Shown piece by piece: positions 24,101 through 36,100 of a stretch of 64,000 nucleotides of DNA (within the stretch, counting starts at the first letter, position 1; each line of letters begins with the position of its first letter). Source of the stretch: Ypsolopha sequella (taxonomy: Eukaryota; Arthropoda; Insecta; Lepidoptera; Ypsolophidae); NCBI GenBank assembly GCA_934047225.1, contig OW203993.1, forward strand, positions 28,410,069 to 28,474,068, given 5' to 3'. The notes beneath the pieces are model-generated. The model was given only the letters and a program-made list of their open reading frames with translations, had not been told where the DNA came from and did no database searches. Both the position numbers and the translations under genes were made by a program.

Positions 24101-27100
24101 TTATTGATGGGCAAGTCCATCGGGTGATATTTGGACGACAGGAGTCCAAACAGCTCTTCTTTATTCGTGTCATCCTGGAGAAAATATTACGCGCAGTTTG
24201 CCAGGGAGTTCATAAGTGGGGCCAGGCTTTAGTGCTGCAACAAATTCTGCCTAGTCCCCCCGATTGGGGCTGGAAGCAGAAAAATAGCCAATAGATACCC
24301 CACTGGTCTGACAACCCAGCTGCGGACAGCATTTGCCTCGAGATAACAAGGTGTCAATGCAAAGTAGGATGCAAAAAGGATGCAACTGTGCTAAAATAAA
24401 TTTAACCCCACTTCATTCTGGACTCATGTGGGTCTAGAATCCCCTCGAATACCAAAAGTCTAGCTAAATCAACGTACAGCGTGCAGCCACCGTGCCTCGA
24501 GTATCTACGTTTCATCAACCCCTTTTGCTAACCCAAACAACTGCAATATTATATTTTACACACACACCCACACACTTTACTATATTATCCGATAATTACA
24601 TAATCATTTATCTAATTAAAAATATAACGTCGCGCGCAACTTACGAAGCTATGAAAGTGTTATTCGTTAAACGTCTTACGGAATGTCGAATCAAAAGTGG
24701 TTTTACATAGTGATTTAGTCATTAATGTGTTTCGTTTTCCCTTGGATTTTCAATGGCAATAATAGCCTTGAACTATAGCTGAGTTCCAGAATACAGCTAA
24801 GTCGTATCATTTAACAAATACCTAGTACATTAGTTTTTCTTGAATACTTTATTTTCCTTTGTTGAATTATGATATATATTGTTTTGAGCATAACCGTTTT
24901 GTAACATAACGTAGTGTCCTAATCTACTAGACGATCACACAAATAAATCACGGCCAATGATTTCATTTGTAATTAATAAATCGATGTACTCCTCAAGTAT
25001 GTCATAATAACGTAGGAGACGTAGAGAGGTATATATGCATTACTATTACCTCATTCTACGGATGGTACCGCTTCCAGCGGTCATCTTTTAATTATAAAAT
25101 AAATACATACTAAGTACCTACTGTAAGTACATATGACTGTAAATAACACATATGTATATACATCTATAAGCAGAATATTTATTTCTCTTACAGAACATAG
25201 GACTAGTCCAGAACCAGATTGGTACTCGTGACCAGGAACACAATTGTCTTCTTACAGCAGTACTTACTTACTTCACACCTAGAACTATTTGTTATAGATG
25301 GTAGAAGCTGCAAAAAATTAAAATGATAATTAAATAGTTAATACTCTTTTAGAACCATAGAAAAGCATTTTTACGTGTTTAAAGTTTTTATGCATATATA
25401 TACTTTTATAAATACACTATACATAAATATACTTTTATCAGGTTAGTTAATAAGTAGTAGTAAAATAAGAGCTCACCGACATTGTTTTATTTTTTTTTAT
25501 GGTTTTTTCCTTTAAAAATCCAATAAAACTTATATTTTTATTTATCTGCATAAAATAGGCTTTCGTAACGTATTTTTTGTTACTTAAAAAAACCTGAGGT
25601 TTTTTTTTGGTGGCGCCTGAAAGTAAAAAGTATTTCATAAAATTTTAATCTTTGTAAAAATTTTCAAGAAACTACTTAAAATATCACAATTTTTTATACC
25701 AGAAATGAATTCTACGTCCTTAATTTACCTGAAAAAGACACCCATCTTGATGTAGTTGACAAACTCAGACAGTTTAATTTTTTTAAATTACGCTTGGCGC
25801 AGTGCATCTTTGAACCCCCCTCACCCCCCAAATTGAAGAGGCTCCCGAAGGCTACCGATCTTTATTGGTAGATATTGGTCCAATAATCAATTGTGGCAAG
25901 TGGCATCCTTTCTTCCGGAAAACTAAACTGATGCCTTTTTTGGGGTCTAACAGTCTAAGCTATTATTCAATCGAGTAATCACGTCCAAGTGAAAAGTATA
26001 ATTTTCTTCTATTTCGCCCTCTCAAGGACGCAGCGAGCGTCGTAACAGCCACTATGCATTGCACGCTGATATGAACGTTATTTCAATGTCGTTTCCGTTG
26101 ATATTTGTAGTGACAAATATCGAGCTGCTAATTTGGCGATGGTAATCGCCTTAAGGCGCTCTTATCCCAAAATCAGTAATTTCAAAGTCAAATTGAACTT
26201 TCAAATATCGCCTAAAACTTCCAAAAAAAAAAATCGCAATATAGTTCAAACCTTTATCTAGGTCTTCCACGCATGTGTTACACGATCAGATAAACTTTGC
26301 TCGATAAAAAATAATTCACGAATACAGCATGTAATAAGACCTTTCAAATCATGCCATTTCCATAATTCCACTCTTTTATTAACGAAACATATCTGGTAAT
26401 AATGCTCTTTAAATTTTCTAGGTCGACCATGTAAGTGGGTTTTAATAAACATATCCCTTATTTTTAAACAATTTAAAAACCGATAAAAACAACGAAAAAC
26501 TACAAAAGTGTGGTTATTTTCTTTACTCCTTACACGTAAAGAAAAAGACAGAGAGTCACTCTTCTGGGATAAGAGCGGCTTTGCAATAAACGGGTTATAA
26601 TAATTATAACCCGTAGACTAACTTTCATAAAGTTGAAAATCGCGTGCGACAAAATGCGCGCGAAACGATTCAGAACGAGTCTAATTTTAAGATTAAAATC
26701 GACTAAAATTACAATATTGCATTTAAGAGGCTATGCAAATTTTATTTGTGTCACTGTCACTCCAAGTGAAAACACACTCAGCGCGAGAGGGGCAGATTCA
26801 GGGCGAAAGCGAAAAATGTTAGTTTTATAATTTTTATAAAAAAACTAAAATAGCTAGCAAAATTCAAATATAAAATTTCTAGATATTGTTGATATTCAGA
26901 GAAATCTGTAATGCTGCAACGCTTCAAGTTTACACTAGTCTATCCTGCTCAGTGGAAGCGGGCCGCCCAAAAAACTGTAATGCTGCAACGCTTCAAGTTT
27001 ACACTAGTCTACCCTGCTCAGTGGAAGCGGGCCGCCCAAAAAACTGTAATGCTGCAACGCTTCAAGTTTACACTAGTCTACCCTGCTCAGTGGAAGCGGG

Positions 27101-30100
27101 CCGCCCAAAAAACTGTAATGCTGCAACGCTTCAAGTTTACACTAGTCTACCCTGCTCAGTGGAAGCGGGCCGCCCAAAAAACTGTAATGCTGCAACGCTT
27201 CAAGTTTACACTAGTCTACCCTGCTCAGTGGAAGCGGGCCGCCCAAAAAACTGTAATGCTGCAACGCTTCAAGTTTACACTAGTCTACCCTGCTCAGTGG
27301 AAGCGGGCCGCCCAAAAAACTGTAATGCTGCAACGCTTCAAGTTTACACTAGTCTACCCTGCTCAGTGGAAGCGGGCCGCCCAAAAAACTGTAATGCTGC
27401 AACGCTTCAAGTTTACACTAGTCTACCCTGCTCAGTGGAAGCGGGCCGCCCAAAAAACTGTAATGCTGCAACGCTTCAAGTTTACACTAGTCTACCCTGC
27501 TCAGTGGAAGCGGGCCGCCCAAAAAACTGTAATGCTGCAACGCTTCAAGTTTACACTAGTCTACCCTGCTCAGTGGAAGCGGGCCGCCCAAAAAACTCGC
27601 GATTTTGAAGTGTTTTTATTTATTATTATGTAATAAGGTGGTGGAGCTGATGCCGGGCTCGACTGTGGAGGTACCACCATCTTACTTGGAGACCCCCTCG
27701 AAATTATTCGGGGGAGAGTAAGAGGACAGCTCACAGGCAAAAAACCAGGAGGCCCACCATGCCTGGGACCGATGGGTGGCGGTATATCCATCCCTAATAG
27801 CCGGGCCTTATATGGAACAGACTGGTGACAGGCAGCGGCGTCACTGGTGCGTGGGTTCCGGCACCGCGCTCACCAACCCGCCTGCCCAGCGTGTGTGAGT
27901 ATGGGCAATTCTTCCAGGATGACCGCCGGGAGTGGCAAAGTCCTGGAAAGGCTTATGTCCAGCAGTGGATTATGTAATAAGAGGGATTGGTTTTTAATAT
28001 GACCGCCGTTTTATATCACATTTCTTACGACGTATAGTTTGTCCAAAACCTAATATAACTGAAATGAAATGATATTTTTTATCATAATTTAGGCTTATCT
28101 TTGCGATTTTATTGGATACAGGAAAATGCAAGTAATCGTGTAGTGAATCAAACGGCCGAAATATTAAGAACAAACAGTAAAATAGGATATATATATTTTT
28201 TTATTTAAATCTTTTGTTTATTTATTAGTATTAAAACAATAAAAAAATATCACTCGATATATTTCGGCCCTCGGTACGGGGCCGTCATTATTCGGCTGAT
28301 AATTTGTTTATTGTTTTAATACTAATCAATAAACAAAAGAAATAAATAAAGCTTATAAAAGCAAAGTATAATATATTTATTTACATTTCAATTTAAATCC
28401 TCGTTATTTAAAAATCAAACACAAAAGACTACGTTTATCCGGGAAAACACGAATAACCTCGCCTTAATGACAGACACTGTTAGCGTCATACTAGATATAC
28501 AAGGTAGGGTTACCACCTGACCGGATAAATCCGGTATTGACCGGCTTTTTAGAGTTAAGACCGGACTCCGGCCAGGGCCTCAATTCCGGGCTCGAAGAAA
28601 ATATCCCGACTATGGAGATGAATCTCCGTTTCAAATCTCCGCATCAATGTCCGCTTGAAATCTCAACACTACGAAAATACCCTATTCTTGTAGACCATGG
28701 AGATTTTTGTAACCAGATGTTTTTATTAATATCTCTACACTACAATGACACACTGAAAATTGCTAGCTGTTATGTGTGATTTCCTAATAGTGTACTTCCA
28801 TCTTGAAGTCTGGTATTTTCTTCTACTCTTAGCAGCCTCAGCTTCTGTAAACTAGCTCTGGGCCAAGAATTCATAATAATCGTTGGTAGGTATCCAATCG
28901 GTTGCAGGAAATTCACAATGGGTAGCCAAAAGTCATCAAAATTGCAGGTACCTGCTTATAAAAGTCCGTAAAACGTAGCAGAGTCAAATTTTATTAAAAA
29001 TAACCACACAAAAGCCGTCAAAATGTTGAAGGCTATGTTATTTATTTGATAATTTGACAGTTGCTGCAATGGAGATGTCTATCTCCACAGCCTATGACCA
29101 GTCGAGACATCTCGCTGATTTGCGATCGAAAAATCTACGGATGGAGATCGTTAGAATAGCATTTTTTGTTTTTTGACGGAGATAAGCACTTTCTCGCCAG
29201 ATATTTCGACCGTGGAGATCATCTCCATACCTCCGGAATTGGCTTCCAGATTTTTGCCATTCCATATAAAAAACCATAGGCGCGCGCGGCGCTAATAGGT
29301 ACTTACGCTCACGGATGAGCGGGCCGCGAAAAACAAACTTGTTGAGAGCCGTACAAGTATAAAGTGCAAAAAATCTATAATCTACTGAGTTTTATATTCA
29401 GGAAAAGACCGGACTTTTTTACAGAAATCAGGATTTTTATTATTTGTGACCGGATTTTCAGTTTCAAGTACTGATAACCCTAATACAAGGTGACTTTTTG
29501 ATCATCGTCCAAATTCATACTGGAGGCTTGATAAGTGATCAGTATCTTGGATCAGTAACAATTTTTGTGAAGTTCGTAAAATGAAATTTCAGCTTCCCAT
29601 AGAAATTCAGTTCCAGTCCCGAGTGAATTACTATGGGAAGTCGAAATTTCATTTTACGAATTTCACCAAAATTGTTATTGATCCATGATACTGACCACTT
29701 ACCAAGCCACCAGTATGAATTTGGACGATGATCAAAAAGTCACCTTGTATATTATGTAAGTACCTGCCACATGTCATTGCAGTACAGAAATGCACATAAG
29801 TTTATGTTCGGGAAAATAGGACATACAGTTGGAGCATTAGCATCAGTCAATTAGCCCGTTACCGACATCTTTCTGCTTTCAATTGCGTACAAAAATGTAG
29901 CGTTGTTTTTAGGGTTCCGTACGCAAAGGGCAACCAACGGGACCCTATTACTAAGACTTCGCTGTCCGGCTGTCACCAGGCTGTAGTTAGACAGTTGAAA
30001 TTTTCACAGATGATGTATTTCTGTTGCCGCTATAACAACAAATACTAAAAAAACAGAATAAAATAAATATTTAAGGGGGCTCCCATACAACACACATGTT

Positions 30101-33100
30101 ATTTTTTTTGTTGTTTTTATAAATAATGGTACGGAACCCTTCGTGCGCGAGTCCGACTCTCACTTGGCCGGTTTTTATATCTGCACAGCAGAGAGCAAGC
30201 GAAAGCGAGAGGTCCCGGGTTCAAATCTCGGTTCAGAGATCCTCATATATGCAGATTTGTTCCGCCTTTGGTTGAATGTAATGAATGCTAGTGATACCTC
30301 TTGGAAGACCGCGTCAGGTTTCTTGGTGGAGAGCGAGAGAGTGCGCTCTTGGCTCTGACAGAACTTGGCCGTCTTCTTGTCGAACTTCTTCTTGCCTTCC
30401 TGCAATTTTATTATATACCTCCACTATACATTGTGAAATTTAATCAACCGCCTGAATTCATACTGGAGACTCGGTTAGTGATCAGGAACAAGCATCAATG
30501 ATCATTTTAATCAATTAAACAACGAAAAACTTTTTTCAATGCATGTGCTCGTAAAGGCACACTTTTTATGCATCAAAACCGAACAGAAAGTCGATTATTT
30601 TGCCCTAGGGCTTTATTATTATTTATTTTTTTAATTTATTTACAATGGTTGGCTAACCTGCAGATTTTCCTATGTACCATAGATGTTATACTTTTTTTTC
30701 CCACTGTTTAACGGCTCTGGATACAGTCCTTTTGAGCCAATTATAATTTAAAGTTCACAAGATTATATTTGTTTTCATTTCCTCACACATGCATTGAAAA
30801 ATGTAGTATGATACACGGGCGTAAAAGCAATAAATTACTCGGTTACGTTTAAAACACTCGCTACGCTCGTGTTTTAAATCGTCCTCGTAATGTATTCCTT
30901 TGCGCCCTTGTAGCATAAACTACTATTATTCCTATAGGAACTGGACTAGTTCAAATAGGTACAATTTGTATAGGCAGTACGGGAACAAATTTTTTTTTTC
31001 GAATTTCACCTGAATGGTCATTAGACATTGTTTCTGATAACTAACCGAGACTCCAGTATGAATTCGGGCAGTTGATTAAATTTCACCTTATATTCAATAA
31101 ATAATTAGTACTAATTATATAATTAAGTATAATTATATACTGGTGTAAATTGACAAGTATCCTAAAAGAATTGATACGTCACACCAAGGAAATGAGCGCA
31201 GCCACTTGAGTCTGTAACAACTGCAACATAATGTGAGACATTTGGACACGTTCGGTCGTTTCGTAATGGATTGCACGAGTGTTCCAATGTCTAATTATGT
31301 TCAGTTGTACACTTGGACGAAATGGACTCGAAAAGTTAACCACGTTGAAGTGGCGTGCACAGAACTTTTTGCTGGAAAAGCAAACAATTGGCCAAGAACA
31401 ACAATAAAAAAAATATAAAAAAATTTAAATATCACTTTGAAAAAAAAAGTTTTTATAGGAAATTTTCACTCTAGGGTAGACATTGTCTACCCTGGTTTCA
31501 TACAAATTTTTTTTTTTCAAAGTGATATTTAAATTTTTTCATATTTTTTTATTGTTGTTCTTGACCAATTGTTTGCTTTTCCAGCAAAAAGTTCTGTGCA
31601 CGCCACGTAAGGCCCTTACCCCTGTTGCCACGTACTCTGAATTGTATTCAGGGTACAAGATATCGTGTTGTCAGTGTGATGCGAGTGATCGAAGAGAAAT
31701 TTAACGGGCAAAAATGGGTAAATTCACCGTATTGTACTGTCAAAATTGTAGCGGCGGAACAAGAAATGTTTCTTTTCACGCGTAAGTACAATTTTATCCC
31801 ATTAAAGTGGCTAGATTATTGTAAAATTAATAAAACGTGGTATGTAAACAAAACATTATACGTAATTTTAAAAAGTACTCATAGCCTTAGGCAATACTCC
31901 GAAGATGTTGCTAACGCAATTGGTACGGATTATATCATTCAGTCATTCGTTCATTTTCCATTTTTATTTCTTATAGGGAATGAAAACATCGATAGTCAAT
32001 GTCGATCTAAGTGAAACGAATGAATTCGTTTATTGAAATGAAACTTTTTAAGTTTGTTTCGACAAAATCATGACTAATTGTGCATTAAATTTTAAGCTGT
32101 TCATTTATAAACCTTACTTATACTGAACTATTGGCGTGAATTGCCACATACCAAAATATTTTTCATCTTTAATTTCTTAATAAAAAAAAAACAAAGATAA
32201 GTTGTGCACTTTGTACTGAACGACTGATGTTAACCTTAATAAAAAAATGGCGTGTATGTTAGTCGAGTCATTAGACTTTGGGAATAGAAATGGAGATCGT
32301 TCTATCCACCTCAGTGGCGTGCACAGAACTTTTTGCTGGAAAAGCAAGCAATTGGTCAAGAATAACAATAAAAAAATATGAAATTTAAATATCACTTTGA
32401 AAAAAAATTGTATGACGCCAGGGTAGACAATGTCTACCCTAGAGTGAAAATTTCCAATACAAACTTTTTTTTTTCAAAGTGATATTTAAATTTTTTCATA
32501 TTTTTTTTATTGTTATTCTTGACCACTTTTCCAGCAAAAAGTTCCGTGCACGCCACTGATTCCACCTCCCACTTACACACTATCTTCGTCTATATTCGCA
32601 CATGGAAACACAGATAGCATTAAAACAATAGCAGTCATGTGTATATTGTCGACCGCCTAAATGACCAAAGACCAAACGCACACCTGACATATTTACGCCT
32701 GTGTCGTAAATATGTCAGGTGTGCGTTTGGTCTATACTGACAGTAGAGCAAGAGCAGCCCCCCTATTCTGTATCTTTAGTTGCCAACTGCACGAGGTGCC
32801 TATCATCAAAAACATAGCTAAAAACTGAAATTTCAAAATTGCCTTTAGTGGGTATTGAACTATTAACAATCTGTGTCGTCACTTCAAGTGCGAAAATATC
32901 CTTAGGACATCGGAATTCGATAGTATATCTATGTTTTTGATGATAGACACCCAGTCCAGAAGGCAACTAGAGATACACAATAGGCCCGCAGGCGGCCATT
33001 TCTATTCCCAAGGCTTCTCGAGTCGGGTAACAGTACCTTGACGGCTCCGATGTGCTCCTTGCGGAATCTCTCGAGCGGCTCGATGATCTGTTCGTGTGCA

Positions 33101-36100
33101 CGTCCCAACTGCGGACAGATGGACATGTCAGAACGTGTGTTATGTACATACTGTACCACGGTCATCATCAACAAACATTATCTTAAAGTCTAACTCAACA
33201 ACAGTTTCTTTTTCCTTTTTTTTTTCAATTTATTTTATAACAAACAAAACGTCGTATACATTTATACAACGTGTAACAAAAAGGCGTAATCATATTTGAA
33301 GAGCTTATTCAGACCATGGTATAGAACAACTTTTACTATGTAGCCAACCCCGAAATCTCAAAAAAAAAATCTGCCCTTCCGTACATTTTGGACGAGCGGC
33401 ATTGCATTTTTCTAAGAAACAGTTAATTTTTTTTTTCGATGTACAGAGTTTGTTCCATAGTAAAAGTTGTAAAAAAATATAAAAAAATAAACCAAACCTA
33501 GGTACGCGGGCCACATAGTGGCCCCACAAGACATTTGAATTGGCCCGCCAGCACTTTGGTCGGCCTGCTAACCGACAAATTACTATCAGAAAAACCACTT
33601 CACAGCTCGCTTTAAATAAAAAGAAATATGTTATTTCATTTCATTTACAAATTTGTGTATAAATTACCTTATGAAAGTAGTAATCGTGGCCCGGCGCCGC
33701 CACAGTCAAAGAAATTTTGCTCACCCGGAAAAACTATTGGCCACCCTTGTTCTATACCATTGACTGAATAAGCTCTTCAAATATGGTTACACCTTTCTGT
33801 TACACGTTGAATACAAAAAGCCTACATGTTTTATAAATCATTACTAAAAGAAAACAAATAAATTGAACACTTAGCTTTAGGAGATTATTAATTAATTCAG
33901 TGTTAGTGTAACTAAAAATAAACAATATAGGCATTGACTTAAGGTCTTATTTTAATTATGCTAAGTACTAAACATCATTCGGTCTAGCGATATTGCAAAA
34001 CATGTATTTGAAAACAAAAAAAAGGTTACATTTTAAATGATATTATGAATTAGAACAGAATTTCACGAAACAGTTTTATATACATAGTGACTTTTTGATC
34101 ATCGTCCAAATTCATACTGGAGGCTCTATAAGTGATCAGTATTTTGGATCAGTAACAATTTTTGTGAAATTCGTAAATTGAAATTTCGGCTTCCCATAGA
34201 AATTCAGTTCCAGTCCTGAGTGAATCACTATGGGGAGTCGAAATTTCATTTTACGAATTTCACCAAAATTGTTATTGATCTATGATACTGATCACTTACC
34301 AAGCCACCAGTATGAATTTGGACGATAATCAAAAAGTCACCTTGTATATACGAACTGGATGAAAACATATAAGATTATAAATTTGTTGGTTGCTGGAAAG
34401 CCGAAAACTGGTGACAGTAATCATCTATACCAGGGGTCGGCAACCTTATGATATAGGAGGGCCATATATGTTTCCAGGGGATTAGCAAGGGCCGCATCTA
34501 AATTTTCCTTTAAATAAATATCATATTTATTGTACTTTTAAACATTTCAAGTATTAAATATTAAAATAATTAATGCGATTCTTCGGCTGCATTTGACTTA
34601 CAAGTTTTTTCACTTACATTTTAAATGTGGAAATGCGCAGTATTGCGTCTAATTGTGCATTCTTCAACCAAAAACGATGCTTGCTTTTTGGATAGTTCAG
34701 AATGGAAAACATCTGCTGAAACTGCCCACACAAATATGTACTACCAAATATAAATATAATGCAGTAGTTGCGGGCCGTACCAAAGCGGTTCACGGGCCGC
34801 ATGCGGCCCGCGAGCCGCCGGTTGCCGACCCCTGATCTATACAAACAACGTTTACTGGAATCGGGAAAAAATCCAGCTTTTGTGAGAGGGTGGGGTCCTG
34901 CCTCTTACGGGAGGGACGATAGGAATTTAGATGATAAGACACTTGAATCGACATTAGTTTATTGAAAAATACAATAAAAGGAAAGGTCGAGAGGGTTAAA
35001 GAAAGAGGGAGAACTATAGACGCACCTATTTTACTCAAGAGAAGGAGAAAATTGATGTTATGCTTTATCAAGAGGTCAAACATTAGCAGAAGATAGAGAA
35101 GAATGGCGGTTACTCTACCGACAAAAGCAGCTCTTAAGGCGAATGGATACGCTAACTGCAATTTGGACCTGTCTTTGAAGGCCTACTCCTCCCACACGGG
35201 TGGTCCAAAAACTTTCATAAAAATATATGATAGGCATTATAGAGTCAAAAATAAAATTTAAGTTTCATAAACTATTTTTCTATTGTAAGTTTTGACAAAA
35301 AAAAAAATCGAAAGTCATCGAAAGTTTCACATGATTGACACAAGAATTCTCTTACTCCTTCCAAACGCCTAAAGCGATTTTCATTATTATTTTACCAAAT
35401 TATAGGAAATTTTTAGATCTAAAAAATTTAAGTTAATTTTTTTTTTCCATTAATGGCGTCCATGTGAAAAGTAATATTTTATCCTATTTTGCGCTAGCCG
35501 GAGACGCAGTGGTTGTCGTAACAGCCACTTTTCAAGGCACGCTGAAATGAACATTATTTCAATGTCGTTTCCGTTGATATTTGTACCGACACACATCGAG
35601 TTGCTTATTTAGCGTGGTCATACGCCTTAAATTATCGATAGATAAGAATTTGTAGGGGGGGTCGAAATCGGCAAAAATCGATGACGTAATAATTATGTAC
35701 TCTTCTATGGAACAGCAGATTTTTTTTCATGTTTGACTCCATAGTAAAAGATGTTAGAATAGGCCAGTTATCAGCTTTCCAGTGACAAAAATCTAGCCTA
35801 TACAATAATTACTAAGCAACATTGTAGCTAAGACTGATCTCCTAAATTAGTTCAAATCTATTCCATTTTCTAAGCACCGAGCAAACGGTGATGTCACCCA
35901 CATGGTCCATGCCCAGATTAGTTTCAAACTAACGGATGCGACCCAAAACGGTCCGTCAAGTGTTTTAGAAAGTGTCACCTCGTCGTCGTCGAGATCAGAT
36001 CGGGTTTCTACTGGCCACATGACAGTGATAACGTGCTGTCTATTACTGGTAAAAAACAAGATGGCGGGATCCCCACTTGTAAATGGAAAACCTTTTATTT

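Larger units (their letters stand above)
22414..25961 (-). mobile_element. 3548-bp transposon with about 0.64-kb inverted arms and 5-bp TSD ATTAT
   Basis: The left arm (22414-about 23070) and right arm (about 25300-25961) are complementary over some 640 bp. The outermost bases are AGCTGGGTCCGTTAG and, read inward from the right, AGCTTAGACTGTTAG. ATTAT flanks both sides (22409-22413, 25962-25966), and the empty paralogue at 40279-40753 reads ATTAC once at that place. The interior carries a decayed gene on the minus strand (see 23100-24030). A second inverted copy of that gene's 3' end lies at about 24186-24400 on the plus strand. No transposase that I can name is present. I cannot assign the superfamily. 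Confidence 0.88.
22127..26154. mobile_element. B-type TTAA element (about 480 bp) split by a 3.55-kb insertion
   Basis: The outer ends are TTAAGGCCC (22127) and ATCGCCTTAA (ends 26154). The flanks 22127-22413 and 25962-26154 together align along the uninterrupted copies 40279-40753 and 35134-35630. This shows that the interior 22414-25961 is foreign. The outer target duplication is TTAA. Non-coding. Confidence 0.88.

Noticed and set aside
26886..27633. Two overlapping 240-codon plus-strand frames
   Set aside because: They are read-through of a 69-bp tandem array whose unit lacks stops. Both frames cannot be real, and there is no other coding evidence.
30205..30240. tRNA gene suggested by a B-box-like sequence
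   Set aside because: Only the T-arm-like part is present; no A-box, anticodon arm or acceptor stem could be drawn.
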